A DNA stretch of 64,000 nucleotides from the NCBI GenBank assembly GCA_965248605.1, contig CBDFJV010000004.1, forward strand, positions 1 to 64,000, written 5' to 3'. The translations under genes were made by a program, and so were the position numbers. The notes beneath the pieces were generated by a model. That model was not told the origin of the DNA and searched no databases. It worked only from the letters and a program-made list of their open reading frames with translations. The stretch is from CAUZJF01 sp965248605. GTDB taxonomy: Bacteria; Chloroflexota; Dehalococcoidia; Lucifugimonadales; CAUZJF01. Positions 38,701-48,501 of the stretch are shown here, one piece after another (position 1 is the first letter of the stretch; each line of letters begins with the position of its first letter).

Positions 38701-39255
38701 GAGCGCACCGACGATGGCGCCCTCGACGTCTACATCAACGATGCCGGCAACGTCGTATTCGACCTCGAAGGCGCTGTGACCGACGTGGGTGGTCCCCACA
38801 CCACTAACCTCTCGTTCAGCGGCAACCTGAACACCTGGAAGCACTTAACATTCCGTTACACCATACAGACCGACGATTTCGCATCGTCCGATGTCTTTAT
38901 CAACGGCTCAACCAGCCACGAATCGTTCTTCACATATCCCGACCCCGATGAGATCGTCGTTGGCCCGGGGCTCATCGGCAATAGCCTGAATGGGGATGCC
39001 CCTTACGATGGTCTCCTAGACGACACCGTCTTCTACAACGACAACGCTCTGCAGACCTTCACCTCAGGCCCCTTTAGTGAGGTTAAGGAAGTCTTTAATG
39101 GCCGGTACGACTTCAAGTTGAGTGGCAGTGGCCTCAACTCACCATCGTTGCTTCTTAGCCCGAATCCACCGAAGGACACCGATGGACGGCGTGAGGGCAG
39201 CGGAAGGGGGTGGGTGAGGGAGCTACAGGGGGGATGGCCTGGGGTCTTGGGGTAG
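35778..39255 (+). pseudogene. Giant LamG/RTX surface gene, segment 1 (5' end lost to IS copy B, 3' cut by IS copy C)
   Basis: Host coding starts directly after IS copy B (GLASIAESDGEPFWAQDEPD), so the true start and any signal peptide are missing. The first 300 residues have about five hydrophobic segments (GGGIAGTAAVFVVVVTT, WGVLFVVGLVLLAAGLA, YAVVVITIVLSIALFIY, IVNVILIVIEVIATVFI, ALAVVVILALLLIVDAI). Then come thrombospondin type-3-like Ca-binding repeats (DSSKDTDKDGLTDTYEI, DPDGDNLSDLEELRLF, DSDGDGLNDYVEA, about residues 500-610) and two LamG/concanavalin-like domains (EITVAAWIRVDSFSRQF...GEWHHVVGIYDGAMYYLYVDG; YTLAFWLNVSSLPASGDRA). Host sequence ends at 39158 at the left repeat of IS copy C; the frame runs on to 39255 inside the IS. 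Confidence 0.82.
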
Positions 39256-40751
39256 ATGGGAGGCCGGCGGCCGGTCTTCAGTCGCCGCACAGGGCCCCTA
39301 AGGCCCTATGCGGGAGTTGCGATGCGCGGGAAGGCGAGAGGATACGCAGCAGGGGACTCTCGCGACCGGGGTGGCGCGAGATTGCGGGGACGTTGGGTCA
39401 GTTGCAGGCTGGCTGTCAGGCCGGGAACGGAATGGCTTGCAGCCGGGCCAAGGCGCGACTGAACTGGGTTTCCCAAGGCCAGCGCCGGGGGAGATGCAAA
39501 GTGAGGCGGCGCGCCGAGCGGGTGATCCGTCCCACCAGAGCGAAGACCCGCCGCCTGAGGGTCTTGGTGATCACGGTCCGCTCGCCCAGACCAATCCGCG
39601 CCGTCCAGCGGGCCAGGTTATGCGCCATCACCTGGACCGCCAGCCAGGCGCCGTTGGCGGCGAAGCGCGCCGACGGCATGTGGTTCAGCCCGACGCCGTA
39701 CTTGAGGTCGCGTATGGCGTTCTCGACCTCGGCGTGGCGGCGATGATCGGCCTCCAGTTCCAGCGTCTCCCCATCGCGGTCGGTGATGAAGGCGTGATAG
39801 CTGTATCTGGCGAAGAGGGCGAGCTGGGAACCGGGCGTCGGCTTCACCCGCCGGACAATGAGCCGCACCGGCGCGGCGTCCGGCTTGGTCTGGAACGGGG
39901 TGTAAGTCGTCTCGGCGACATCGGCGGCGCCGTCCATCCAGTAGGGAATGGGAGTCCAGTCCTCCTCTGGTATCGCCTCGATCAGATCCCGCAGCCTGGC
40001 GCGCTGGCGGATGGTGATAGAGAAGCGGACATCCATTTCCCGGCAGGCGGCAACGACAGTGTGGGCGTAGAAGCCGCTGTCGGCCCGCACCGTGAGTTGT
40101 CCCCTGGCCCCGCCGTAGCGCACCCGCCCCACCGTCTCACGCAGGAAGTGGGCGGCGCCACGGGCGGTGTTGGCCCGGCCCTCGCGCAGCCGGGACATCA
40201 GCACCTCGCCGGTGCCGGCGGCAATGGCCAGCAGCGGGTGATAGCCGCGGGCGCCGGTATAGCCGTGGTGGCGCGCTCCCTCCTTGGCCAGTCCATAGGT
40301 CTCGCAGATGGTCGAGTCCAGGTCGATGGTCAGGGGCGAGTCGCCGGGTCCGGCCCCAGCGGCCCAGGCCCGGGCCAACAACTGGCGGCTCACGCGGTCG
40401 AGTTGACGGACATGCCCCCACCGGAAGCTGCGCAGGAAGGTCCCCAGGGTGGATGGCGCCTTGACCACGCAGCCTAGAACACCGACCGTCCCACCAGCGC
40501 GCAGCGCATCGGCGTCGTCGATGCAGTCGCCGCCTGCCAGCGCGGAAGCGACCAGCGTCAGCATCTTGTCCCCAGTGTTCGCCCGTCCCGGCGCTCCGCC
40601 GAGGTCAAGGTGATGGTCGACGAGTTCCCGCAGGCCCAGGTGCCGGGCTAGGGTGGCCGGCAGGAGCAGGCCGGCATTGGCCACCAGGCGATGGTCGTCA
40701 AAGACGATGCGGATACGGTCGGGTTTGTTCTGTGGCAGCATCTATTGGGTG
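39159..40751. mobile_element. IS1380-family insertion sequence, copy C (right end missing)
   Basis: The left inverted repeat CCCGAATCCACCGAAGGAC starts at 39159, preceded by CTTAG as in copy A. It matches copy A nearly perfectly until base 40751, just upstream of the transposase start, where it changes into the LamG gene. About 110 bases including the right repeat are missing, so there is no target duplication on the right. Confidence 0.9.
39416..40741 (-). CDS. IS1380-family transposase (copy C)
   Basis: A complete 441-residue transposase that differs from copy A by about two residues (for example Arg for Ser in RQRARLRDL, Met for Thr in PYWMDGAADV). Catalytic motifs are intact. Its own promoter and right terminal repeat region beyond the start codon have been lost, so expression would depend on the flanking surface gene region. 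Confidence 0.92.
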   Translation of the reverse strand: MLPQNKPDRIRIVFDDHRLVANAGLLLPATLARHLGLRELVDHHLDLGGAPGRANTGDKMLTLVASALAGGDCIDDADALRAGGTVGVLGCVVKAPSTLGTFLRSFRWGHVRQLDRVSRQLLARAWAAGAGPGDSPLTIDLDSTICETYGLAKEGARHHGYTGARGYHPLLAIAAGTGEVLMSRLREGRANTARGAAHFLRETVGRVRYGGARGQLTVRADSGFYAHTVVAACREMDVRFSITIRQRARLRDLIEAIPEEDWTPIPYWMDGAADVAETTYTPFQTKPDAAPVRLIVRRVKPTPGSQLALFARYSYHAFITDRDGETLELEADHRRHAEVENAIRDLKYGVGLNHMPSARFAANGAWLAVQVMAHNLARWTARIGLGERTVITKTLRRRVFALVGRITRSARRLTLHLPRRWPWETQFSRALARLQAIPFPA

Positions 40752-42439
40752 TTGACTTTGGCCTGAAGGCTCCGGGTGACTCGGACTTCACGTGGACGCC
40801 GGCACCGGTCTGCGGAGACGTTGCGCCCAATCTCTCACAGAGTGCCGCGTGGTGCCCGTTCTTCGATTCTTCACTGCTGGGTGGCGAGGGCAAGTATGAC
40901 GTCCAATTCCGGGCTGTGGATACGGCAGGCAACGAAACGGTCAGTCAGGTCTCCAGCCTGCTCGTGGACGACACCGGCCCAACCGCCGCCAGCAGTCATA
41001 TCGGTAACTTCGAACCAGCCGTGCAGGACCCGAACGATAACCTGAACTGGACCGTGTCGCTGTCAGGGACTGTTGGCGATCCCAATCTGAGCAGCGGTCA
41101 TCCGGGCAGCGGAGTCAACGGCGATACGGTGGCGGTCAGCCTTGTTGATGGGACGGCAACGGTGGTTGGAGGGACGTCGCAACGGGCCACCGTCAGTGGG
41201 GGAGTATGGTCGGTTAACTTCGCTATAAACGGCACTCGTCCGATCGGGCCGTACACGGTACGAGCGTCTGTCGAGGACAACGTTGGCAACCGCACGACTG
41301 TCATTGTCGGCGGCATTCTCCTCGATGGGCAACCGCCGACGGCGCAGATGTACAGCGATCTCTCGGAAGGCATCTCAGCCCCATTTGTGGTGAACGGAAC
41401 GATCATCGATCAGCCCGACTGGCATGGCGCGGTGGCCCAGTACCACTTCGAGGACCCGCCGGGCTCTACAACGTTCCTGGACACCACTATCGAGGGCAAC
41501 GACGCAACCTGCGCCAACTGCCCGACGATTGTCGGCGACGGAGTGTTTGGCCAGGCACTGGACTTCGATGGGGTGAACGACGAGCTCAACACGCCGAGTG
41601 ACGAGTCCCTCAATATCGGCTCGGAGATGACCATCTCGCTCTGGGTCAAGCCGGACACACTATTCAGCGGCGTCCAGCGATTTGTGACCTTGAGGGCTCC
41701 CGAGAAAGCGTCGTTCCGGATCGATGGCGCCGGACAATTACACTTCTTCATCCGGCTGGTCGACGGGACGACCCGCGAGATTCGCGTGCCCAACGTCCTG
41801 GTCGTCGGTCAATACCAGCACGTCGCCGCATCGTACGACGGAGCGACAATGCGGGTCTACCACAAAGGAGTGGAGGTAGGCTCGCTGGACGTGACTGCAA
41901 GTTTGGTGGATTCCGATCAGGTCCGCATTGGCCAAAGTAGCGAGCCGTTCGGCGGGATGATGGACGAAGTCACGCTCTTCGACCGCGCGCTCACACCCGG
42001 CGAGATCTACGCTTTGGCCCAGAACACCGTGGCAGGGATCAGTCGCGTGGACGTGGTCCTGGACCCGTTCGACTTCGACATAGGGTCACTGAGCGCCGAT
42101 GACCTGAACAACTTGAACTGGGACGTCGCCACTCTGCAAAGCCCTGGAGCGAACCTCTCGGCGTGGAGCTATCCGATCTCTGGAAACCTGGAGGGCTTCT
42201 ACCAGCTTCGGATACGCGGTGAGGATGTCTTTGGGAACACCAGCCGGGTCCGTACGGTCTGGCGCGGCGTCATCGACACGGAACCGCCCCGGATCGACAT
42301 ATTGACGGTCGAACATCTCGGCGGCGGCTCCACTGCGCAAACGAGGTACGAATTCAATTTAGAGGACCGATTCCTGGACCCGGCAAGCCTCGCCCACCCC
42401 TGCGGGGGAAGGCGATCTTACCCTCAGCTTCGAAGATGA
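40752..42439 (+). pseudogene. Giant LamG/RTX surface gene, segment 2
   Basis: Host coding resumes (VDFGLKAPGDSDFTWTPAPV) with Ig-like repeats (YDVQFRAVDTAGNETVS; PIGPYTVRASVEDNVGNRTT) and a third LamG domain (MTISLWVKPDTLFSGVQRF ... YQHVAASYDGATMRVYHKG ... MMDEVTLFDRALTPGEIYAL). The frame is lost after FLDPASLA near 42393: the local frame runs on to TGA at 42439, while sensible sequence (TPAGEGDLTLSFEDD) continues in the next frame, so one extra base in the CCCACCCC run explains it. Callers would start this ORF inside the IS at 40691. Confidence 0.78.
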
Positions 42440-45101
42440 TCCTGAACCGCGGCTCTTGAACGTTTACGGGAATTGCGAGGTGGCTGGTCACGAAACGGAC
42501 CCTGTCAGCTTTACCGCATGCGACCTCGTCGGTCATTGCACTATCGAGACAGTAACGCCTCCTGCCCCACAGGAGAGCATCGGCATCGTTATCGTGGATC
42601 CGGCTGAGGGCACGACGGTCAGCGCCGGTGTGGAGATAGCTGTCTCAGGCACGGCGTTCGCGCCTTTGGGTGTAGCGCAGGTCATTCTGTCGGAGGGTGC
42701 TGCCTTTATCGGCTCGGTCTCATTCGGCATCGGCATCATCGACACCGCCTGGTCGACCCCTTGGACTCCTAGCGCCGTCGGCACCTCAGTCCTAACGGCC
42801 CAGGTGATCGATCACGCCGGCTTCTCCACAACCGACAGCATCCGGGTCAAGACGAAGCTATCGCTGATCGCCGACGATCAGACGGTTTCGACCAACGAGG
42901 ATACGTCCGTTGACATCACCCTGACCGGTAAAGATCCAGAAGGGCAGCCGCTGACGTTCGTGATCAAGACGTTGCCGACAAACGGCACGCTCTTCGACGG
43001 GCTCACCGAGGTCACGACCACTACGGTGTTGAGCGGCGATACGGTCACGTACGTCCCCGACCCGGACTTCGACGGCACCGACACGTTTGAGTTCGTCACG
43101 AACGACGGGGCTAGCGACTCTGACGTGGCGACCGTGACGATCAACGTCGTACCGGTCAACGCCCCACCGACCGTCTCAGCCGATAGCACGTCGGTCTCGG
43201 TTGACGAGGGCGAGACAGCCGTCAACTCCGGCTCGTTCGCCGACATTGACGACGGCGACAGCGTTACTACGACAGTCAACGTCGGCTCGATATCTCAGGC
43301 GGGTACACAGAACGGCACGTGGTCTTGGTCCTTCGTCACATCCGACGGCCCTGCCGAAAGCCAGACTGTGACCGTCACGGCGACGGACATAGCAGGTGGG
43401 CAGGACACTATCAACTTCGCACTGGTCGTCGACAACGTCGATCCGAGTGTGGCGGCAGACAACGCCTCCGTCACAGTTGACGAGGGCCAGACAGCCGCCA
43501 ACACAGGCACATTCTCAGACCCCGGTGACGACGACCCGACGATCTCCACCTCGGTGGGCACCGTCTCAAAGTCTGGGACCAACGACGGTACTTGGATCTG
43601 GTCCTTCGACACGTCCGACGGCCCGTCCGACAGCCAGGCTGTGACCATCACCGCCAACGACGGCGAAGGCGGCATATCCGCCACGGACTTCGTCATGAGC
43701 GTGCAAAACGTGGCGCCCGTGGCTGCTGGTGGTCCGGACCAGACCGCCAACGAAGGTGAGGTGGTCTCCTTCTACGGCTCTGCCTCAGACCCAGGCACCA
43801 ACGACATCTACACTTACGAGTGGGACTTCGAATACGACGGTGTCACCTTCGACGTGGATGCCACAGGCCAGAACGTCACCCATGTTTATTCAGACGACTG
43901 GATAGGAGATGTGGCCCTCCGCGTCACCGACGATGACGGCGGTGTGGACATAGACATAGCCATCGTCAACATTCTGAACGTGGCCCCGACGGCGAATGCC
44001 GGTGGTCCGTACACGGTGGGCGAGGGGAGCTCCGTTGCCCTGCGCGGCTCCGGCACCGACCCCGGCCTCGATACTCTGACCTACGCGTGGGACCTGGACA
44101 ACGACGGGGCCTTCGAGACTGCCGGCCAGAATCCCACCTTCTCTGCTGCGGGCCGCGCCGGGCCCGACACTCAGACCGTGGTGCTTCGGGTCTGCGATGA
44201 CGATGGGGCCTGCGCCACCGACACAGCAACGGTCGACACAGTGGTCGCTACCTGCGACGGTCAGGCGGCCACCATCGTCGGCACACCCGGCGATGACAGA
44301 ATTTACGGCACCGCGGGTGACGACGTTATCCACGGGCTTGGCGGCAATGACGAGATCAACGGCATGGACGGCAACGACGTCATCTGTGGTGGCGAAGGCG
44401 ACGACATGCTGAAAGGCAAGGACGGAGAAGACAAACTGTTTGGCCAAGAAGGTAACGACAGGCTCTACGGTGGGGATGACAACGACACCATCTTTGGCGG
44501 TCCGGGTGCCGACGTTGCCTACGCAGGTGAGGGCGACGACCAGGTTGATGGCGACGAAGGTGACGACGAGCTGCGCGGCGAAGCAGGTAACGACACGCTC
44601 GCCGGCGGCGATGGCGACGACTTCCTCAAAGGCGGCTCCGGTGATGACATCGCCAGCGGCGGACCCGGCGACGACCGCTTCTACGGAAGGGACGGCAACG
44701 ACATATTCGATGGGGGCCCTGGGGTCGATGTTGCCTACGGTGGAAGGGGCAACGACATTCTAAGAGGTGGTGACGATGATGATCGGCTTCGGGGGGAGGA
44801 AGGCGATGATTGGCTGATTGGAGGCGCAGGAAACGACTTCCTCAAAGGCAGCGACGGGGCGGATCGCGGCGACGGAGGTGACGGTGACGATACGTTCTAC
44901 GGTGGCGACGGCAACGACAGGTTCGCTGGTGGGAATGGAGCGGAGATAGCGTACGGCGACGACGGAAACGACCACCTTATCGGAGGCACTGGTCCAGACA
45001 AGCTTAAGGGATACGGTGGGGACGACATCTGCGATGGAAGCATCGATGCAGATGCCGATATCGCGTCGTCGAGCTGCAAGACGAAGTTGAACATCCCTTA
45101 G
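42394..45101 (+). pseudogene. Giant LamG/RTX surface gene, segment 3 with RTX repeats
   Basis: The shifted frame (TPAGEGDLTLSFEDD, then NVYGNCEVAGHETDPVSF) holds, in order: an Ig-like domain (EGTTVSAGVEIAVSGTAF), a cadherin-like domain (STNEDTSVDITLTGKDPEGQ), two similar SVDEGETAVNSGSFADIDDG-type domains, two PKD-like domains (FYGSASDPGTNDIYTYEWDF; LRGSGTDPGLDTLTYAWDL) and a C-terminal array of RTX nonapeptides (GGNDEINGMDGND, GGEGDDMLKGKDGED, about 44280-45030). RTX repeats bind calcium on the outside of the cell; no type I secretion genes are in the window. It ends at TAG 45099-45101, followed by a strong terminator. Taken alone (from 42456) it could look like an intact 881-residue gene. 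Confidence 0.83.
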
Positions 45102-45117
45102 TCGTGCATCCGAACCA

Positions 45118-45153
45118 AACAAAGAGGCCACCCGTAACGGTGGCCTCTTTGTT
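45118..45153 (+). terminator. Rho-independent terminator after the RTX surface gene
   Basis: A 15-base-pair perfect stem (AACAAAGAGGCCACC with GGTGGCCTCTTTGTT) with a six-base loop CGTAAC, 17 bases after the stop codon. The A/T-rich outer arms supply the T-run; the symmetry would let it stop transcripts from either side. Confidence 0.9.
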
Positions 45154-45539
45154 CTCAGCTGATGATCGTATCGCGTACAGGTGGCGACTAAAGGCAGGCT
45201 CCAAAAACGCCGGTTCCTGCGGCCTAGCCAGCGAACGACATAGAATCGGCGGCACCGAAAGGACTTGGTTTCGGCACTGCGGGCTTGGGACGTCCGTTTC
45301 GATGATCGTCAGTGCAACCACATTGCAAGGAAAAAGCTACAGAACCCAAACGCCGCAATGATCTCCGGTAGAACCGTAGCGCGCCCGGATATGCGTCCCA
45401 CCACTCTTGACCAAACTCTTATCGTCCCACTCCTACGCCATGATACAGCCCCAGGAATCCGGGTTCGCTCGCGGGTCGTAATCATATAGGGCGCAATTCA
45501 CAGAGTGTGCCAAATTTTTTCAGTCGGAGGGGGACGATA
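45154..45539. other. Intergenic region with scar repeat
   Basis: No gene. It holds a copy of the repeat AATCGGCGGCACCGAAAGG (near 45243), shared with the recombinase-remnant region near 5418. Just before 45540 is GGAGGGGG, the ribosome binding site of the next gene. Confidence 0.5.
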
Positions 45540-47156
45540 ATGATGTCTGTCGTATTCAAGACGAAGCTGTTAGCCGCACTTGTCGCCGTATTAGCCCTTT
45601 CGTTTCATGTCGGAATAGGTAGCGCTCAGACCGCCGCTACCGTCGCAGTCTCGCAACATCCGGTTCTTGGCAGCATCCTGACGGATGCCTCCGGCATGAG
45701 TTTGTACCTGTTCACCAATGACGAGCGCAACAAGTCGAACTGCTCTGGAGGTTGTGCTGCAGCGTGGCCGCCCCTGCTCACGACCGGTGGTCCCGTGCCC
45801 GGAGACGGGGTTAGCACCACTTCGCTAGCGACTATCACACGCGACGATGGTGGGACCCAGGTGGTCTATAACGGGTGGCCTCTCTACTACTACGCCCAGG
45901 ACGCGGCCGCAGGTGACGCCAACGGGCAGAACGTCGGGGACAGCTGGTTCGTGGTGTCCACCTATGGCGGTCCGATACAGAACAACGCGCCGGTGAATAT
46001 CGTGACGCACGCCGAGCTGGGCACGTTCCTGGTCGACATTAGTGGTCGTAGCCAGTACCTGTACACGCCCGACGAGCGCAACAAGTCCAATTGCGCTGGC
46101 GGCTGCGCAATCGCTTGGCCGCCGCTCATCACCGTAGGCGACCCGGTCGCGGGTGAGGGCATCACCGCGCGAGGCGTCGGCACGATCACCCGTGACGACG
46201 GCTACGTGCAGGTTACCTACAACGGCTGGCCACTCTACTACTTCTTCCGGGACGACAAGCCCGGCGACACCAACGGCCAGGACAGCGGTGGCGTCTGGTA
46301 CGTTGTCAGCACCGACGGCGGCGCTATCTGGAACAGCGCTACGGTCATCGCTTCGGAAGACCCTGAGCTTGGGACCATCCTTACAGACGAAAAGGGCCGA
46401 GTACTCTACTTATACACGCCCGACGAGCTCAATATATCCAACTGCACCGGGGGTTGCGCCTTCGCTTGGCCCCCGCTTGTGACCGTGGACGAGCCGACCG
46501 CCGGAGATGGAGTTGCCGACCGTCTGGGAACAATCACCCGTGAGGACGGCTACAAGCAGGTAACCTACAACGGCTGGCCGCTCTACTACTTCTTCCGGGA
46601 TGACAGACCCGGCGACACCAACGGTCAGGATAGCGGTGATGTCTGGTACGTCCTCAGTACCGACGGCGCTGCCGTCTGGAGCACTGCCTCAGTCAAGGTC
46701 TGGCAGCATCCTTCCCTCGGGACCATCCTGGTCGACGACAAGGGACGCGCCCTCTACCTCTTTACGCGCGACGAGACCGGCAAGTCCAACTGCAGTGGTG
46801 ACTGCGCCCTCGCATGGCCGCCGTTGGTTACCTCGAACGACCCCGCCGCAGGCGAAGGGATCGTCGCGGCGCTTCTTGGGACTACCGCTCGGGCCGGAGG
46901 CTACACCCAGGTCACGTACAAGGGCCAGCCTTTGTACTACTTCGTCAATGACGGGGCGCCCGGAGACACCGCGGGGCAAGCCTCAGGCAACGTGTGGTTC
47001 CTGCTGCGTCCGTCCGGACAGGCGCTCGGAATCGAGTTCCCTTCGGTCGGGGATACAGCGGTCCCGACGATAGCGCTGACCGCTCTCCTGGCCGCTCTGC
47101 TCATGGCGGGCGCCGGCGGAATCCTTGTACGCCGCAGCAGGTCCGCGACCGGATAG
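45540..47156 (+). CDS. Secreted four-repeat COG4315 (PF03640) protein with C-terminal anchor
   Basis: A 538-residue exported protein. The start ATG at 45540 (or the next codon) follows GGAGGGGG; the signal peptide is LLAALVAVLALSFHVGIGSAQ. Four repeats of about 115 residues follow. Each has LGxILTDxxGxSLYLFTxDE, KSNCxGGCAxAWPPL, a QVxYNGWPLYYF segment and GDxxGQxxGxxWYVxS: the COG4315 / lipoprotein-15 secreted repeat of unknown function, each with a Cys pair. The C-terminal end (VPTIALTALLAALLMAGAGG then VRRSR) is a single membrane helix with a basic tail, like the beta-helix protein's anchor. It therefore likely sits on the cell surface. A redox or haem-related role has been suggested for such repeats but is not shown here. 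Confidence 0.88.
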   Translation: MMSVVFKTKLLAALVAVLALSFHVGIGSAQTAATVAVSQHPVLGSILTDASGMSLYLFTNDERNKSNCSGGCAAAWPPLLTTGGPVPGDGVSTTSLATITRDDGGTQVVYNGWPLYYYAQDAAAGDANGQNVGDSWFVVSTYGGPIQNNAPVNIVTHAELGTFLVDISGRSQYLYTPDERNKSNCAGGCAIAWPPLITVGDPVAGEGITARGVGTITRDDGYVQVTYNGWPLYYFFRDDKPGDTNGQDSGGVWYVVSTDGGAIWNSATVIASEDPELGTILTDEKGRVLYLYTPDELNISNCTGGCAFAWPPLVTVDEPTAGDGVADRLGTITREDGYKQVTYNGWPLYYFFRDDRPGDTNGQDSGDVWYVLSTDGAAVWSTASVKVWQHPSLGTILVDDKGRALYLFTRDETGKSNCSGDCALAWPPLVTSNDPAAGEGIVAALLGTTARAGGYTQVTYKGQPLYYFVNDGAPGDTAGQASGNVWFLLRPSGQALGIEFPSVGDTAVPTIALTALLAALLMAGAGGILVRRSRSATG

Positions 47157-47269
47157 TAGAGAACGTTCGATGAGTAGGGTCCGCTCAGACTGCTGGGTGG
47201 ACCCTGCTACGGCTTAAGACCGGGCCGGACACACCGTCGACCTCTTAACTAACAGAAACATGAGAGAGG

Positions 47270-47506
47270 GTGAGTTCCGGCCAGCGCATAGTCACTAGAG
47301 CCGATCAAGCAGCCGAGGTTCGGTGGCTCCCATCAGGGACAGAGGCTTTCGTGCGAGCCCAAGAGGTCAACTTGACGCTTCGGAGGTTCCGCCTTCTGGA
47401 ATTCCTCGCGTTCAATGCCGGCGCTTTCCTGCCCGTGGAGCGAATCAAGGACGCCTGTTGGGGCGACCGACGGGGGGCACGTCGGGAAAGAAGCGGAGAC
47501 CGTTAG
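47270..47506 (+). CDS. Small winged-helix DNA-binding protein beside the recombinase
   Basis: A 78-residue frame whose core (VNLTLRRFRLLEFLAFNAGA then FLPVERIKDACWGDRR) matches the C-terminal DNA-binding winged helix of OmpR/PhoB-type regulators (Trans_reg_C), without a receiver domain. It begins with GTG after GAGAGG. Its last 92 bases overlap, in another frame, the N-terminus of the serine recombinase (47415). It could be a recombination directionality or regulatory factor of the mobile element, or a fused remnant. The basic tail after WGDRR is probably read-through. Confidence 0.5.
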   Translation: MSSGQRIVTRADQAAEVRWLPSGTEAFVRAQEVNLTLRRFRLLEFLAFNAGAFLPVERIKDACWGDRRGARRERSGDR

Positions 47507-48380
47507 AGCCGTAGCCTACGTGCGGGTCAGCGACCCGTCGCAGGTCGACACTCACTCCCTGGCGGCACAAGAGCGCCTGTTCGAGGAGCTCTGCAAGAGT
47601 AGGGACTGGGAGCCGACCGGCGTCTACCGCGAGGAAGGCAAGTCGGCCCACGTCGACTCCATAGCCAAGCGTCCGGCATTTCGCCAGATGCTTGAAGACT
47701 CGGGCCGGGGCCTCTTCGACGTGGTAGTCGTCCACATGCTGGACAGATGGGCCCGGAACCTCCGGGTGATGCTGGAAGCCCTGGGGACACTCGGCCAGAA
47801 CGGAGTCGGCCTGGTCTCGATCACGGAGAACATCGACTACTCGACACCCCACGGAAAGATGGCGACCCAGATGCTGGGCAGCGTCGCAGAGTTCTTCTCG
47901 GAGGCGCTGTCGGCCCACGTGAAGAAGGGAATCGACCAGCGGGCATCCGAGGGCCTGCACCTGGGGTCCATCCCCTTCGGATATGAGTCGTGCTGGGCCG
48001 AGGTGGACGGAGAACGGAAGCTCCTGTGCAAACCGGAGCACGCCGGAGGAATCCACGTCAACGAGACCGAAGGCCCCGCGGTCAAAGCCCTCTTCAAACG
48101 CTACTCTAGCGGGACCACCACCCAGAGCGAACTTGCAGGTTCGCTGAACGACGAGGGATTCAGGACAAGGAACACAAAGAAACTGCCCAACGGGAACGGC
48201 GGATACGTCACGGGCCTGAGGATGTTCACGAAGCCTCGGTAAGAGGAATCCTTCACAACCCCTTCTACACTGGCAAGGTCAGACACAAAGACCGGCTTCA
48301 TCCCGGCACCCAGGAAGCCCTGGTCTCCCAGCAACTGTTCGACACCGTCCAGTCGGCGACGAAACGCAACTCCGGCAGGA
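47415..48380 (+). pseudogene. Serine recombinase, N-terminal part (frameshifted, then cut by IS21)
   Basis: The resolvase catalytic domain is clear: AVAYVRVSDPSQVDTHSLAA (nucleophile Ser in YVRVS), VVVVHMLDRWARNLRVML, SITENIDYSTPHGKMATQML and FFSEALSAHVKKGIDQRA. It leads into the recombinase domain (GSIPFGYESCW, NDEGFRTRNTKKLPNGNGGY). The ATG at 47415 is the only suitable start. Near 48237 one base is missing: the frame stops at 48240-48242, while sense continues in the next frame as VRGILHNPFYTGKVRHKDRL until the IS21 end at 48381. The C-terminal part lies beyond the IS at 50868. The zinc-ribbon region expected between them is not seen, so some sequence was lost. Confidence 0.82.
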
Positions 48381-48501
48381 TGTGAAGGGCGGAGAGATAA
48401 TGTACCACCTGGGCGGTCGAGCGCTGAGATGTGGCGCTTGAAAACTGTACCGCCTGTCGCCTTCAATCAGGAACGACCGAACCTGATTGAAGGTGGATTG
48501 G

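Noticed and set aside
44280..45030. Short regular repeats that might suggest a CRISPR array
   Set aside because: They are coding repeats of the RTX type (GGxGxDxLx); there are no unique spacers of constant length.
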